NCBI RefSeq assembly: GCF_000447755.1
Contig: NZ_AUNE01000027.1
Coordinates: 1 to 64,000, forward strand
DNA length: 64,000 bases
Direction of reading: 5' to 3'
DNA from: Bacteriovorax sp. BSW11_IV
GTDB taxonomy: Bacteria > Bdellovibrionota > Bacteriovoracia > Bacteriovoracales > Bacteriovoracaceae
Part shown: piece after piece, positions 26,799 through 35,821 of the stretch
How the letters are laid out: every line of letters starts with the position of its first letter
Numbering within the stretch: position 1 is the stretch's first letter
Program-made: the position numbers and the translations under genes
Notes under the pieces: model-generated
Told to the model about the DNA's origin: nothing
Seen by the model: the letters and a program-made list of their open reading frames with translations, nothing else
Database searches by the model: none

Positions 26799-27596
26799 GT
26801 GAAAGCTGTAATTGTTCTATTATTTCTCTTTATTTTTCATCCATCAGTTGTCTGGGGTAGTGGACTCAATAATTGTTATGGTCTAGTTGAAAAGTTTTTT
26901 ATTAATGAAAGTGTCATTTCAAGTGACGATGCCATAGAAGTTCTTGGCGAGATTGAAGAGTTGCTGTTGCGATCTGTTGCCAGCGAGTTTCGCTTTGGTG
27001 ATCATGATGCAAGCTACTTTCAAGATCTTGAAAATGCAAAACATACGTTGTCTGAGCTTATTGAAAAGGCCTTAGAAGGTAAGAAACTTAGCTCTAATGA
27101 AATTGAAAATTTAAAAAACCGAATTTCTAGTTTACTGCCTAAAGAAGTTGAACAAACACTCGTAAATACTCCTGATGATATTTGGCAGGGCATGACTAAG
27201 GATTCTTCACTTGTGCAGGCAGAAGTTGTTTATGAAGTTCCAACTCGAAATGATCTTCATTCATTAAAAGTTGTCTTCAATCAGAATGTTGTTGATAAAC
27301 TTTTTCACTCTTCTCTACAAGTAGAGCAAAAGGCCGCGCCAAAAATACTCACTGCAATTACCCATGGATTTGGCTCGTCGGGTACTGGGCATGGTATACA
27401 ACGTTTAATGATTGATAGTGATATTATTGAAGTTTTTATCCGTGGTAATGATGTTGGACGTATTAGACTCGGGGGTTATATGGACAATGGCATTCTTTAT
27501 TTGGTCCACTTTTCAAATAAGGGTGAGCATGGTTCATCGCGATATATACAAACATTTGTCAATCAAGTTAAAATGGAGAAGACTAAAAGGAATTAA
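26799..27596 (+). CDS. Exported protein of unknown function preceding lrgAB
   Basis: From the GTG at 26799 the protein has 265 residues; AAAAGGA lies seven bases upstream, and the start gives a standard signal peptide (KAVIVLLFLFIFHPSVVWGS). An in-frame ATG at 26766 is possible. The middle is helical and acidic. The C-terminal 100 residues form a compact-looking domain with HGFGSSGTGHGIQRL, GNDVGRIRLGGYMDNG and YLVHFSNKGEHGSS, rich in Gly and His, that could be a small enzymatic or binding domain. I do not recognise it. The gene ends 11 bases before lrgA, so they may be co-transcribed. Confidence 0.77.
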   Translation: MKAVIVLLFLFIFHPSVVWGSGLNNCYGLVEKFFINESVISSDDAIEVLGEIEELLLRSVASEFRFGDHDASYFQDLENAKHTLSELIEKALEGKKLSSNEIENLKNRISSLLPKEVEQTLVNTPDDIWQGMTKDSSLVQAEVVYEVPTRNDLHSLKVVFNQNVVDKLFHSSLQVEQKAAPKILTAITHGFGSSGTGHGIQRLMIDSDIIEVFIRGNDVGRIRLGGYMDNGILYLVHFSNKGEHGSSRYIQTFVNQVKMEKTKRN

Positions 27597-27607
27597 GGGG
27601 AGTGCTT

Positions 27608-27964
27608 ATGCCTGGCCTTTTAACTGGTTTTTTTCTTATTTTACTTCATCTTTTTTTGGGCAATTTGGCCTCGAAATTTATATTTAATGGATTCATGCCA
27701 GGAAGTGTTCTTGGTATGATTTTCCTTTTCTTGTCACTAAAATTGAATTTAATTAAGTCCCAAAGTGTTGGTGAGTTTTCAAAACTGGTCTCAAAATTTA
27801 TCCCGCTTTTTTTCGTTCCTATTGGCGTCGGCCTTATGGACTCATATAAAATAGTTGAGGCCAATTTCCTCATTATTATCTTTTCGAGCTTAATTAGCAC
27901 CATTCTCATTTTGCTTTTTGTTCCTAAGTTGTATTTGTGGCTTGTGAAAAGGACAGGTGTTTAA
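27608..27964 (+). CDS. lrgA: LrgA/CidA-family holin-like membrane protein
   Basis: The 118-residue protein is a CidA/LrgA-type membrane protein with four hydrophobic helices. It contains the family motif MPGSVLGMIFLFLSL (about 31-46) and KFIPLFFVPIGVGLMDSY. In other bacteria LrgA and LrgB form a membrane complex that affects autolysis and, in several species, transports pyruvate or glycolate. The ATG at 27608 follows AGGGGAG; a GTG at 27602 overlaps that site. Its stop overlaps the lrgB start (TAATG), as expected for a coupled pair. No prophage genes are nearby. Confidence 0.92.
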   Translation: MPGLLTGFFLILLHLFLGNLASKFIFNGFMPGSVLGMIFLFLSLKLNLIKSQSVGEFSKLVSKFIPLFFVPIGVGLMDSYKIVEANFLIIIFSSLISTILILLFVPKLYLWLVKRTGV

Positions 27965-28656
27965 TGGATATTTTTCGCACTGATCTTTTTTTTATTCTTT
28001 TAACAGTCGGTTCATATCTGTTTTCAGTGGCCCTTGCTCGCAAAGTAAAGTTTCCTTTGTTTCATCCAGTGATTGTTGTTCTCGTTATCATAATTAGTGC
28101 ATTAAAAATAATGGGAATTGATTTTTCAACTTATAATAAAGGTGTTGCCGCCATTGATTTTATGCTTGGCCCTTCAGTTGTCATTATTGGATATTTTCTT
28201 TACGACAATTACACACATATTAAAAAACAGCTCTATCCCATTTTAATAACAATGATTATTAGTGCTCTTTTTGGAGTGGCCTCTGTTTTTGCGATAGCTT
28301 ATGCAATGGGTGCCAATAGGGAAATCGTCGCAAGTCTTCTTCCTAAGTCAGTAACATCACCCATAGCTATCGAAGTTTCGGCATCTTTGGGAGGATTACC
28401 TTCATTAGCTGTTGTCGTTGTTATTATTGTTGGGATTTTCGGGGCCAGCTTTGGTCCTTCACTATTAAGAAAATCAAATGTTTCAGATCCTATTGCCAAG
28501 GGGCTTGCCCTGGGATCTGCGTCTCATGCTTTAGGAACGGCCACAGCTCTCGAAATCGGTGAAGTTGAGGGCGCCTTATCTGGTTTGGCCATCGGGTTAA
28601 TGGGCGTTTTTACCGCTATTTGGGCGCCAATTTTATTTTATATCGTTTATAGGTGA
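27964..28656 (+). CDS. lrgB: LrgB-family membrane protein
   Basis: This 230-residue polytopic protein is the LrgB/CidB partner of LrgA. Recognisable are the motifs SLLPKSVTSPIAIEVS (about 133-148), ASLGGLPSL and the C-terminal GSASHALGTATALEIGEVEGALSGLAIGLMG. Most of the protein is hydrophobic, consistent with six or more helices. The ATG at 27964 overlaps the lrgA stop by one base, so translation is coupled. The substrate, or a role in cell lysis, cannot be told from sequence. For a predator that dissolves its prey from inside, either a metabolite transport or an envelope role is conceivable. Confidence 0.95.
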   Translation: MDIFRTDLFFILLTVGSYLFSVALARKVKFPLFHPVIVVLVIIISALKIMGIDFSTYNKGVAAIDFMLGPSVVIIGYFLYDNYTHIKKQLYPILITMIISALFGVASVFAIAYAMGANREIVASLLPKSVTSPIAIEVSASLGGLPSLAVVVVIIVGIFGASFGPSLLRKSNVSDPIAKGLALGSASHALGTATALEIGEVEGALSGLAIGLMGVFTAIWAPILFYIVYR

Positions 28657-28659
28657 ATC

Positions 28660-29046
28660 ATGGATATTTCAAAGTTAAAGTTTCAGTTTAATTCAATTAA
28701 AAGGCCAAAAGACTGGGTGTGTGATTTTGATGCTCACATTTATTTTGACTTAAATCAGTATGAAATTATTTTAAATTTACAAAATAAAATTAAAGAGAGT
28801 TTTAGCTCTGAAGACATTTTTGTTGGAGATATTATTCCAAAAAATGTTGGTCCCCATTTGAAACCCATGATGGAAGTTAATTTTAAAAGATCTCATTTTA
28901 CTGAATTTGTCTTATGGCTTATGGACAATCGTGGACCGTTATCAATATTGGTTCATAGATTGAGTGATAATGATTTTAAAGATCATACATCAGGGGCACT
29001 TTGGCTTGGAAAGCAAGTTCCCCTGGATTATGATAAATTTAATTAG
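28660..29046 (+). CDS. DOPA 4,5-dioxygenase-like small protein
   Basis: The 128-residue protein matches the DOPA_dioxygen family (named from fungal DOPA 4,5-dioxygenase): FDAHIYFD near the N-terminus, VGPHLKPMMEVNF, and the C-terminal ILVHRLSDNDFKDHTSGALWLGKQVPLD. Conserved His residues in the first two motifs and near the third are the likely metal ligands. Bacterial members are of unknown substrate. It starts three bases after lrgB and could be in the same transcript. Its end overlaps the convergent glpD-like gene by eight bases. Confidence 0.88.
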   Translation: MDISKLKFQFNSIKRPKDWVCDFDAHIYFDLNQYEIILNLQNKIKESFSSEDIFVGDIIPKNVGPHLKPMMEVNFKRSHFTEFVLWLMDNRGPLSILVHRLSDNDFKDHTSGALWLGKQVPLDYDKFN

Positions 29047-30412
29047 AAAGTAGAGTTTCAATTAACTTTTTTTGAGAATCGCTCAGTGTGAACTCTGGGC
29101 GATTAATACGTCTAGAGACGTCTTCTATCTTTCTTACGTGTTCCTTCTCAACAATCGACTTGATAATCTCATCGTTGATATGAATTTCTTTAAATGAATC
29201 AACAATACTTTTTTGGCGAAGGGGCATTGAACTTAGGCCATCATTGTAATTTCTTTGTTGGCGTAGGCAAATGGCCTTGGCCACATCACTGGCCATCACT
29301 CTAAAAGTTGTATATTTACCACCAATAATAATGTGCAAATTTGGCTTCACTTGGAAATACTTATGCTCTCTGGCCGTTTTTCCAAGATTAGAATCACTAT
29401 CTTCTTTTACGAGTGGTCTTATGCCAGCAAAAGAATTAACGATATCCTCTAAAGTAAATTTTGAATGGGGAAAATAGTTATTTAAATTTGCAATTAAGTA
29501 CTCAAGCTCATTTTGGCTGGCCTTAATATCAAAGAAGTCTTCGTTGGCATTAACCTCTGTTGTTCCCACTAGGACATGATCTTTTTGGGGTATAACAAAG
29601 ATGACTCGACCATCGTTAGGGGTAAGCACCATGGCCGACTTCAGAGGAAGTCGCTCTTTTTTTATCCAGATATGGCTTCCTTTTGAAGGCAGAATATGAT
29701 CTTTCCATTTGAGTTCATATTCATCTTTTAAGACGTGATCAGTAAATGGCCCAGTGGCAAAGACTAGATCTTGGCAAAATACGTCTCTTGATATTCCGGT
29801 GATATTATCTTTTAGTGTCACTTTAATCTGATTATCACACAGAGTTTCATGCTTCACATATTCAACATAATTAAGAGCATGACAGTTTTTGTTTTTAAGG
29901 CCATCGTAAATAACTTCTAAAGTTAATTTAAGATCATCCACTATGGCATCATAGTACATTCCACTGCCTTTAAGGCCACTTTCCTTTATTCCTGGAATGA
30001 ATTTCATTGTATCTGATTTAGAAACCATCTTATGGGGTGAATTTTGAAAACCAGAAAGGAGATCATAAAGAAATAATCCAATCTTAAGCATCCATTTTGG
30101 TCTTAATGAATCCTTGAATACGGGCATATAAAAATTCATTTCATAGCACAAATGTGGAGCAATTTTTAACCAAAGATTTTTTTCATGAAGGGCCTCGAAT
30201 ACCAAACCAAAGTCCATATTCTCTAAATAGCGAATTCCACCGTGAAGCATTTTCGATGAGCTTTGTGATGTTTGAGATGAGAAATCTTTTTTATCTACAA
30301 CAAGACAATTAAGTCCTTGAAGAGAGAGGTCTCTAAATATTCCTGCACCAACAATTCCCCCTCCAATGATTAATGTATTGTAACTTAGGGGGATACTCTC
30401 TAATTTGCTCAA
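29039..30412 (-). CDS. glpD: FAD-dependent glycerol-3-phosphate dehydrogenase
   Basis: GlpD oxidises sn-glycerol 3-phosphate to dihydroxyacetone phosphate at the inner membrane and passes electrons to quinone. The 457-residue protein has the FAD-binding motif GGGIVG at residues 17-22, the signature SSKMLHGGIRYLE, VFATGPFTDHV, and the substrate-region VLTPNDGRVIFVIPQKDHVLVGTTE and FAGIRPLV. The C-terminal domain is shorter than in E. coli GlpD (about 500 residues). The start is a TTG at 30412, preceded by AGGAG, and overlaps the stop of the upstream gene as TTGA, so translation is coupled to the acidic protein gene. No glycerol kinase or transporter is nearby. Confidence 0.95.
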   Translation of the reverse strand: MSKLESIPLSYNTLIIGGGIVGAGIFRDLSLQGLNCLVVDKKDFSSQTSQSSSKMLHGGIRYLENMDFGLVFEALHEKNLWLKIAPHLCYEMNFYMPVFKDSLRPKWMLKIGLFLYDLLSGFQNSPHKMVSKSDTMKFIPGIKESGLKGSGMYYDAIVDDLKLTLEVIYDGLKNKNCHALNYVEYVKHETLCDNQIKVTLKDNITGISRDVFCQDLVFATGPFTDHVLKDEYELKWKDHILPSKGSHIWIKKERLPLKSAMVLTPNDGRVIFVIPQKDHVLVGTTEVNANEDFFDIKASQNELEYLIANLNNYFPHSKFTLEDIVNSFAGIRPLVKEDSDSNLGKTAREHKYFQVKPNLHIIIGGKYTTFRVMASDVAKAICLRQQRNYNDGLSSMPLRQKSIVDSFKEIHINDEIIKSIVEKEHVRKIEDVSRRINRPEFTLSDSQKKLIETLLSN

Positions 30413-31902
30413 TTTCTAGCTCCTGGGGCATCTATTAGCCAAACAGCATTTCCTGTACATGTTATTTTAAATTCACGGTCCATGCCCTCTGTTAGAGGAG
30501 TTATCTGGTATGTAATTCCCACAACCGCATTGGCCTTCAATTCAAATGCACGTGCACGCAGTCTTTCTTTTAACTGATCAAAAACTTCACTTTGAGAAAG
30601 ATCAGCAATATTTTCTTGATAATCTTCTTCCTCTTCAGAGTTTTGTCTAAGTTCGCTCTCTAAAACAACTTTGTGAGAAGAGATGATGTCGATATAACGG
30701 ACTATTTGCATTGCGTCCAGTCTTGAATCTAGCGAGAGGATAATATCTTCTTGTTTAATTTCGTTTTCTTTAAATTCATGATGTGACGTTTTGTTTTGGC
30801 GAAGATTTGATTTTGTGACAAGTCCTTTCTCTTCGTTTTCATATGATTTTGACGGACGAATTTCTTCTGAAAGTCCCATTAAAATTTCAAGATTAAAGCG
30901 TCTTAACTTATGGCATAAATAGATTGCGGCGTATTCACTAAGTTGGGAAAGAAGTAATGTTCCGTGTTCGATACTCATGGTCATGACTTGACGATTGCTA
31001 TCATTGATTAGGCCGTGCTCTTCTAAGATGGATGCAATGGCCTCTCCATCTTCATGGTATTTGATCTTCTTTAAAACAATACTAAAGGGAGGATTTCCTC
31101 CTAGAGCAACGTTGCCATAAGTGATATTTTCACTAAAGCGTCTTACGTCTTGAAATGTTTCTCTAGTAGGTGGACTTGGCATTTGTGTTGTTTGAGTCTG
31201 TGTTGCTTCAGGTTCAAAAAAAGAAGGAGGATTATCGACTTCAATTTCGTTTTCTGAGTCATATTCAGAGACGGCCTCTAAGCTTTCTTCCATTACCACG
31301 TCATTATTTTCTTGTGCACTCTCATCGCTATAATCGATTAAGTCTTCATTGGAGCTTAGAAAGTCTGTTTCTTCTTGATCATCAACGCCATCACTGTCGT
31401 CATTGTCTTCTTCTGAATCATCGTTATATTCAGTATCTTCTGAATCAAAAGTTGGGAATTCGCTTTCTTCGCTGGAATCCATACTAAATTCTTCGCCAAA
31501 TTCTTCTGAGGAAAAACTTTCATCACTGCCAAAGTTCAGTGCTTCTTCATCTTCATCTTCATCTTCTTCAGATTCAGATTCTAATTCTGATTCTGATAAC
31601 TGGAAGTCGGGAATTGTGGCCTCTTCGTCTTGGCCTTCGTCTTGTTCAGGCATTTGGGGAAACTCATCTTCTTGGTCTTCATCTTCTTGTGAATCATTAC
31701 TCATGTGAAAAGATGGTTTATCGCTATCGTCTTCAAGATCATCGATAGAAGGCAGGGCATCTTCTTGATCGTCATCGTCTTGAGTTTGATTTGGGTCTTT
31801 ATAAGTTTCTAATTTGGCATTGACCTCATCATCTTCTTGGTGGAAGAAAGCTGAGATATCTTCTAGACGGGTAAGGTCTGGGCGTGTTTTGTCATCAGAC
31901 AT
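30409..31902 (-). CDS. Acidic low-complexity protein with YbjQ-like C-terminal domain
   Basis: This 497-residue protein has no signal peptide. About residues 20-240 are extremely rich in Asp, Glu and Ser (runs like DDDDQEDALPSIDDLEDD and ESESEEDEDEDEEA) and should be disordered. A middle domain (about 250-350) looks structured (PFSIVLKKIKYHEDGEAIASILEEHG, GTLLLSQLSEYAAIYLCHKL). The last 100 residues match the YbjQ/UPF0145 heavy-metal-binding fold (LKERLRARAFELKANAVVGITYQI... GNAVWL), known as a homopentamer. The function is unknown. It precedes glpD with a 4-base overlap, so the two are translated together. The unusual acidic tail might bind cations or basic proteins; that is speculation. Confidence 0.85.
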   Translation of the reverse strand: MSDDKTRPDLTRLEDISAFFHQEDDEVNAKLETYKDPNQTQDDDDQEDALPSIDDLEDDSDKPSFHMSNDSQEDEDQEDEFPQMPEQDEGQDEEATIPDFQLSESELESESEEDEDEDEEALNFGSDESFSSEEFGEEFSMDSSEESEFPTFDSEDTEYNDDSEEDNDDSDGVDDQEETDFLSSNEDLIDYSDESAQENNDVVMEESLEAVSEYDSENEIEVDNPPSFFEPEATQTQTTQMPSPPTRETFQDVRRFSENITYGNVALGGNPPFSIVLKKIKYHEDGEAIASILEEHGLINDSNRQVMTMSIEHGTLLLSQLSEYAAIYLCHKLRRFNLEILMGLSEEIRPSKSYENEEKGLVTKSNLRQNKTSHHEFKENEIKQEDIILSLDSRLDAMQIVRYIDIISSHKVVLESELRQNSEEEEDYQENIADLSQSEVFDQLKERLRARAFELKANAVVGITYQITPLTEGMDREFKITCTGNAVWLIDAPGARN

Positions 31903-31950
31903 AAATCGATTCCTTCGATCTGGTTATATGCCTATTATAACAAAGAATTA

Positions 31951-31980
31951 AAAAGGGAGCTATAAGCTCCCTTTTATTTT
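31951..31980. terminator. Intrinsic terminator after secA
   Basis: AAAAGGGAGC (31951-31960) pairs perfectly with GCTCCCTTTT (31966-31975), loop TATAA. On the minus strand the stem is preceded by secA and ends in TTTTAATT; on the plus strand it is followed by a T-rich stretch. It separates secA from the downstream acidic-protein gene. Confidence 0.75.
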
Positions 31981-31988
31981 TTAGAAAT

Positions 31989-34541
31989 TTAGGCCCCGTG
32001 GCACTGTTTGAATTTTTTCCCTGAGCCACATGGACAAAGGTCATTTCTTCCAACTTTATTTCTACCGCGAGATACGGCCTGAATGGCCTTGGCTTCTTCG
32101 GCCTTTTCAAGGGCCTCTTGGGCCATTTTATAGGCCTCAAGCTGTCTTTCAAGCTCTTCTTGATGCTGTTTTCTTAGTTCATCAATCTCTTCTTTTGTAT
32201 AAAGTCTAACAGTGTACATATTGCGAACAACTGACTTTTTAACTTCAATTCTCATCCCTTCAAAAAGTGTAAACGATTCACGCTTATACTCTGTTAAAGG
32301 ATCTTTTTGAGCATATGCACGTAGGTTGATCCCTTCTTTCATATGGTCCATGGCCAGAAGGTGCTCTTTCCAGTGATTGTCAAAAGTTGTTAGTAGGATC
32401 TCTCTTAGGGCAAGTTTAACTTGCTCTTCTTCATATTTTGAGAATTTCTCATCGATGATTTCATTTGCTCTTGTCGTAAAATACTCTTCAATATTTCCTG
32501 CAAACTTCTCAGAACATTCAACTGCACTGATTTCTAGTTCAGTATTGAATGTCGCCTTGAATGATTGCTTCATTTCATCCCATGGCCATTGGTCTAGAGG
32601 GACTTTTTTCTCAGTTCTGAAAGTATTTACTAGTTCTTCAGAAACATCTTCGATCATTTCTTTAACAAAACCTAGATTGTCATTGTCTCCTAGTATTTCT
32701 CTTCTAATTCTGTAAATAACACGTCTTTGCTCGTTCATTACGTTATCGAACTCAAGAAGGTGCTTTCTAATTTCGAAGTTATGAGTCTCCACTTTCTTTT
32801 GGGCCTTAGCGATAGCATTGGAGATCATCTTATGCTCAATTGGCTCATCTTCTTGCATTCCAAGTGTGTTCATAACCTTTGAGATTCTGTCACTTCCAAA
32901 AATTCTCATAAGATCGTCATCTAGAGATAAGAAGAATTTTGAGTGTCCTGGATCTCCTTGACGGCCTGAACGACCTCTAAGTTGGTTGTCGATACGACGT
33001 GATTCGTGTCTTTCTGTACCAACGATGTAAAGTCCGCCTAGGGCCTTTGTTTCATCAGTTAGCTTAATATCGGTACCACGACCGGCCATATTTGTTGCAA
33101 TTGTAACAGCACCTTTTTGACCAGCATCTTTAATGATGTCGGCCTCTCTGCCGTGTTGTTTAGCATTTAGAACATTGTGTGGAATACCTGCTCTTTCAAG
33201 TTCTTCAGAGAGTAGCACTGAAGAATCAATAGAGATTGTACCAACAAGAACTGGCTGACCTTTTTCATGAAGTTCACGCACAAGATTTATAATGGCCTTG
33301 TTCTTTGCGTTTTTGTTTTTGTAAATAACGTCGGCCTCATCAATTCTTGCAACGGGCTCGTTTGTTGGAATAACAACAACATCAAGATTGTAGATTTTTC
33401 CAAATTCTTCTGCTTCTGTATCCGCTGTACCTGTCATACCTGCAAGTTTGCTATACATTTTAAAGTAGTTTTGGAATGTAATTGAAGCAAGAGTTTGGTT
33501 TTCAGATTTAACTTCAACGCCTTCTTTTGCTTCAATGGCCTGGTGTAGACCATCTGACCAACGAGAACCATCTTTTAAACGGCCTGTGAATTCATCAACG
33601 ATGATGACCTTTCCTTCTTTGATAACGTAATCAACATCATTTTTAAAAAGGTGGTGAGCTCTTAGAGCTTGATTTAAGTGGTGAAGAAGCTCTGAGTTTT
33701 TTAGATCGTAAAGGTTTTCGATTTTTAAAACTTCTTGAACTTTAATAATACCATCTTCAGTAAAGATCGCTGATTTTGTTTTTTCATCTACTGTGAAGTG
33801 TTTCTCTACAGTCAGTTTCGGAATGACTGAGTTTGCAAGTCCGTAGGCATCAGTATTTCCTTCGCTTGGACCCGAAATCAGTAGGGGAGTTCTCGCTTCA
33901 TCGATTAAAATCGAGTCAACCTCATCCACGATACAGTAGCGGAAGTCTCTTTGAACATATTCCTCTAAAGAGAACTTCATATTGTCTCTTAGGTAGTCAA
34001 ATGCAAATTCATTATTTGTACCGTAAGTAATATCTGAGCGGTAAGCTGCTTGGCGCTCTTCATCGCTCATATCGGCAACGATACAGCCTACGCTTAGACC
34101 TAACCAGTTAAACAGGACTCCCATTTCTTTGGCATCACGACTCGCTAGGTAGTCGTTGACAGTGATAATATGGGCCCCTTTTCCTTCTAGGGCAACAAGA
34201 TACAGAGGAAGGGTTGCTGTAAGTGTCTTACCTTCACCCGTTTTCATTTCGGCAATTTTTCCTTGGAATAATACAATCCCACCGATCATTTGCACATCGA
34301 AGTGGCGCATTCCAAGGGAGCGTTTTGACGCTTCTCTTACTGTGGCGTAGGCCTCTGGTAAGATGCTATCAAGGTCTGCACCATTTTTAATCATTTCTTT
34401 GAACTTAGGAGTTTGCGCCTTTAGTTCATCGTCGCTTAAAGCTTGCATTTGAGCTTCAAGAGAGTTGATTTGGTTTACAATTGGACGAATTTTTTTAATA
34501 TCGCGATCGTGTTTTGTTCCGAACAAAGTTTTAAGTAACAT
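31989..34541 (-). CDS. secA: Preprotein translocase ATPase SecA
   Basis: SecA is the cytosolic motor that drives unfolded proteins through SecYEG. The 850-residue protein shows the expected order: DEAD motor with Walker A MKTGEGKTLTATLP (about 100-113), VDEVDSILIDEARTPL, the pre-protein cross-linking domain, then the second motor half (GTISIDSSVLLSEELE, ATNMAGRGTDIKL, LRGRSGRQGDPG). The helical scaffold follows, and the zinc-binding C-terminal tail CPCGSGKKFKQCHGA, which binds SecB in other species. The start has AGGGA upstream. The M23 peptidase gene precedes it with 22 bases between, so the two are probably in one transcript. Confidence 0.99.
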   Translation of the reverse strand: MLLKTLFGTKHDRDIKKIRPIVNQINSLEAQMQALSDDELKAQTPKFKEMIKNGADLDSILPEAYATVREASKRSLGMRHFDVQMIGGIVLFQGKIAEMKTGEGKTLTATLPLYLVALEGKGAHIITVNDYLASRDAKEMGVLFNWLGLSVGCIVADMSDEERQAAYRSDITYGTNNEFAFDYLRDNMKFSLEEYVQRDFRYCIVDEVDSILIDEARTPLLISGPSEGNTDAYGLANSVIPKLTVEKHFTVDEKTKSAIFTEDGIIKVQEVLKIENLYDLKNSELLHHLNQALRAHHLFKNDVDYVIKEGKVIIVDEFTGRLKDGSRWSDGLHQAIEAKEGVEVKSENQTLASITFQNYFKMYSKLAGMTGTADTEAEEFGKIYNLDVVVIPTNEPVARIDEADVIYKNKNAKNKAIINLVRELHEKGQPVLVGTISIDSSVLLSEELERAGIPHNVLNAKQHGREADIIKDAGQKGAVTIATNMAGRGTDIKLTDETKALGGLYIVGTERHESRRIDNQLRGRSGRQGDPGHSKFFLSLDDDLMRIFGSDRISKVMNTLGMQEDEPIEHKMISNAIAKAQKKVETHNFEIRKHLLEFDNVMNEQRRVIYRIRREILGDNDNLGFVKEMIEDVSEELVNTFRTEKKVPLDQWPWDEMKQSFKATFNTELEISAVECSEKFAGNIEEYFTTRANEIIDEKFSKYEEEQVKLALREILLTTFDNHWKEHLLAMDHMKEGINLRAYAQKDPLTEYKRESFTLFEGMRIEVKKSVVRNMYTVRLYTKEEIDELRKQHQEELERQLEAYKMAQEALEKAEEAKAIQAVSRGRNKVGRNDLCPCGSGKKFKQCHGA

Positions 34542-34563
34542 TATTTATTCCCTAGTTTAAAAT

Positions 34564-35664
34564 TTAATCTAAAATGTAGTATAGCGGATCAACTGGTGTA
34601 CCGTTAACGCGCACTTCATAGTGCAAGTGTGGACCTGTTGACAGACCTGTATTTCCTACTTTTGCGATGGCATCTCCGCGCTTAAGTACTGTGCCTTTTT
34701 TGGTCAAAAGCTTCGAATTGTGTGCAAAAAGAGTTTCAATTCCATATCCATGATCAATTTGAACATAGAGACCAAATCCTGGTTTTTCACCGGCCGCAAC
34801 AACAACGCCGTCAGCAGGGGCAATAACTGGTGTTCCTGTGTTGGCACCAATATCAAGACCTTCGTGCATTTTTACTCTTTTTGAGTAGTGAGACATTCTT
34901 GGGCCGTAGTAACTTGTAATCCAGCCGCGAGCAGGCAAAAGCGTTGGTGTTGCTTTTAAAAATGATTCGCGATCGAGTAAGTATTGGTCCAATTCATGAA
35001 TCGCCACTTCCAATTCCTTAATGTGAGACTTTACCTTTGAATATTTATAATCAAATTCAGCAAAGTCTGAAGCCAGCGCGAAACTTTGTTTTGTCAGTTC
35101 GTTCCACTCTTTTGTAAAAGCGTACCCCGTGATGAGTCCAAAGTTTGTTGCAATTTTTTGCTCATAAAGGTCTTTAAGCTCGAGGTACTTCGCATCGGTT
35201 TTCATCTCTTTAAAGTTATTGAAGATGTTGACTTTTACAGTGTCCTCTTTATTTAGGTCGTAGTCATCTGGTGAATCGAGACTGTTAGGGATTCTTTCGT
35301 TTTCACTTTTTGCTGAATCTTCTTCACTACTGTTTGGTGCACTTTCTTTTTTGCCAGAAAAGCCTGTAATAATTCGAAGTTTCTTTTCAAAAGTTTTAAT
35401 ACGCTCAATATCGTCTGTTAAAGAGTTGATCTTCATATGAAAGAGCTGAATCTGCTCTTTAAGCTGACGGTTTTCAAGACTTAAGTGTTTATTTTCGTAA
35501 ACTTGTTTTAAGATTTTCAAATAATCGTAGCAAAGAACTCCAAGAAGTAATCCGAAGATTACACTCATGAAAATGAAGGCCTGAAACAGGACTTTAGGAA
35601 TTCTGATGGAGCGGACACCCTTGTCTCTCTCCGGAACTAACATAATAGTTATATAGCGATCCAA
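34564..35664 (-). CDS. Membrane-anchored M23-family peptidase
   Basis: The 366-residue protein has one N-terminal membrane helix (VLFQAFIFMSVIFGLLLGVLCY, about 25-46), a coiled-coil-like region (about 50-100) and a linker, and a C-terminal LytM/M23 domain. The zinc ligands are present: His267 and Asp271 in HEGLDIG and His348 in GPHLHYE, with His315 in FAHN and His346 as further active-site residues. With all ligands intact it is probably an active endopeptidase that cuts peptide cross-links in peptidoglycan, facing the periplasm, unlike EnvC/NlpD-type proteins that have lost ligands. The start is a TTG at 35664 with GGAGA upstream. It leads into secA. Confidence 0.95.
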   Translation of the reverse strand: MDRYITIMLVPERDKGVRSIRIPKVLFQAFIFMSVIFGLLLGVLCYDYLKILKQVYENKHLSLENRQLKEQIQLFHMKINSLTDDIERIKTFEKKLRIITGFSGKKESAPNSSEEDSAKSENERIPNSLDSPDDYDLNKEDTVKVNIFNNFKEMKTDAKYLELKDLYEQKIATNFGLITGYAFTKEWNELTKQSFALASDFAEFDYKYSKVKSHIKELEVAIHELDQYLLDRESFLKATPTLLPARGWITSYYGPRMSHYSKRVKMHEGLDIGANTGTPVIAPADGVVVAAGEKPGFGLYVQIDHGYGIETLFAHNSKLLTKKGTVLKRGDAIAKVGNTGLSTGPHLHYEVRVNGTPVDPLYYILD

Positions 35665-35821
35665 CGCTTTTCTCCGTTAAAAATTTTTGAGGCCCTAAAA
35701 TTGTAAAGCCGTGGAAGTACTCTGGCAACGACGAGATGCACAGAAAAAAGAGATTATTTATCTTTCCTTCAAGAATATTTATTGTAACAATAAATATGAC
35801 CCTCTGAATGGAGCACTTGCG

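Noticed and set aside
27608-28656. Holin-like genes as a sign of a prophage
   Set aside because: LrgA/LrgB are chromosomal families, and no phage structural, integrase or lysin genes are nearby.
31170-31748. Ser-rich and Leu/His-rich open frames opposite the acidic protein gene
   Set aside because: They are the complementary reading of GAA/GAT-rich codons in the acidic tail and have no independent support.
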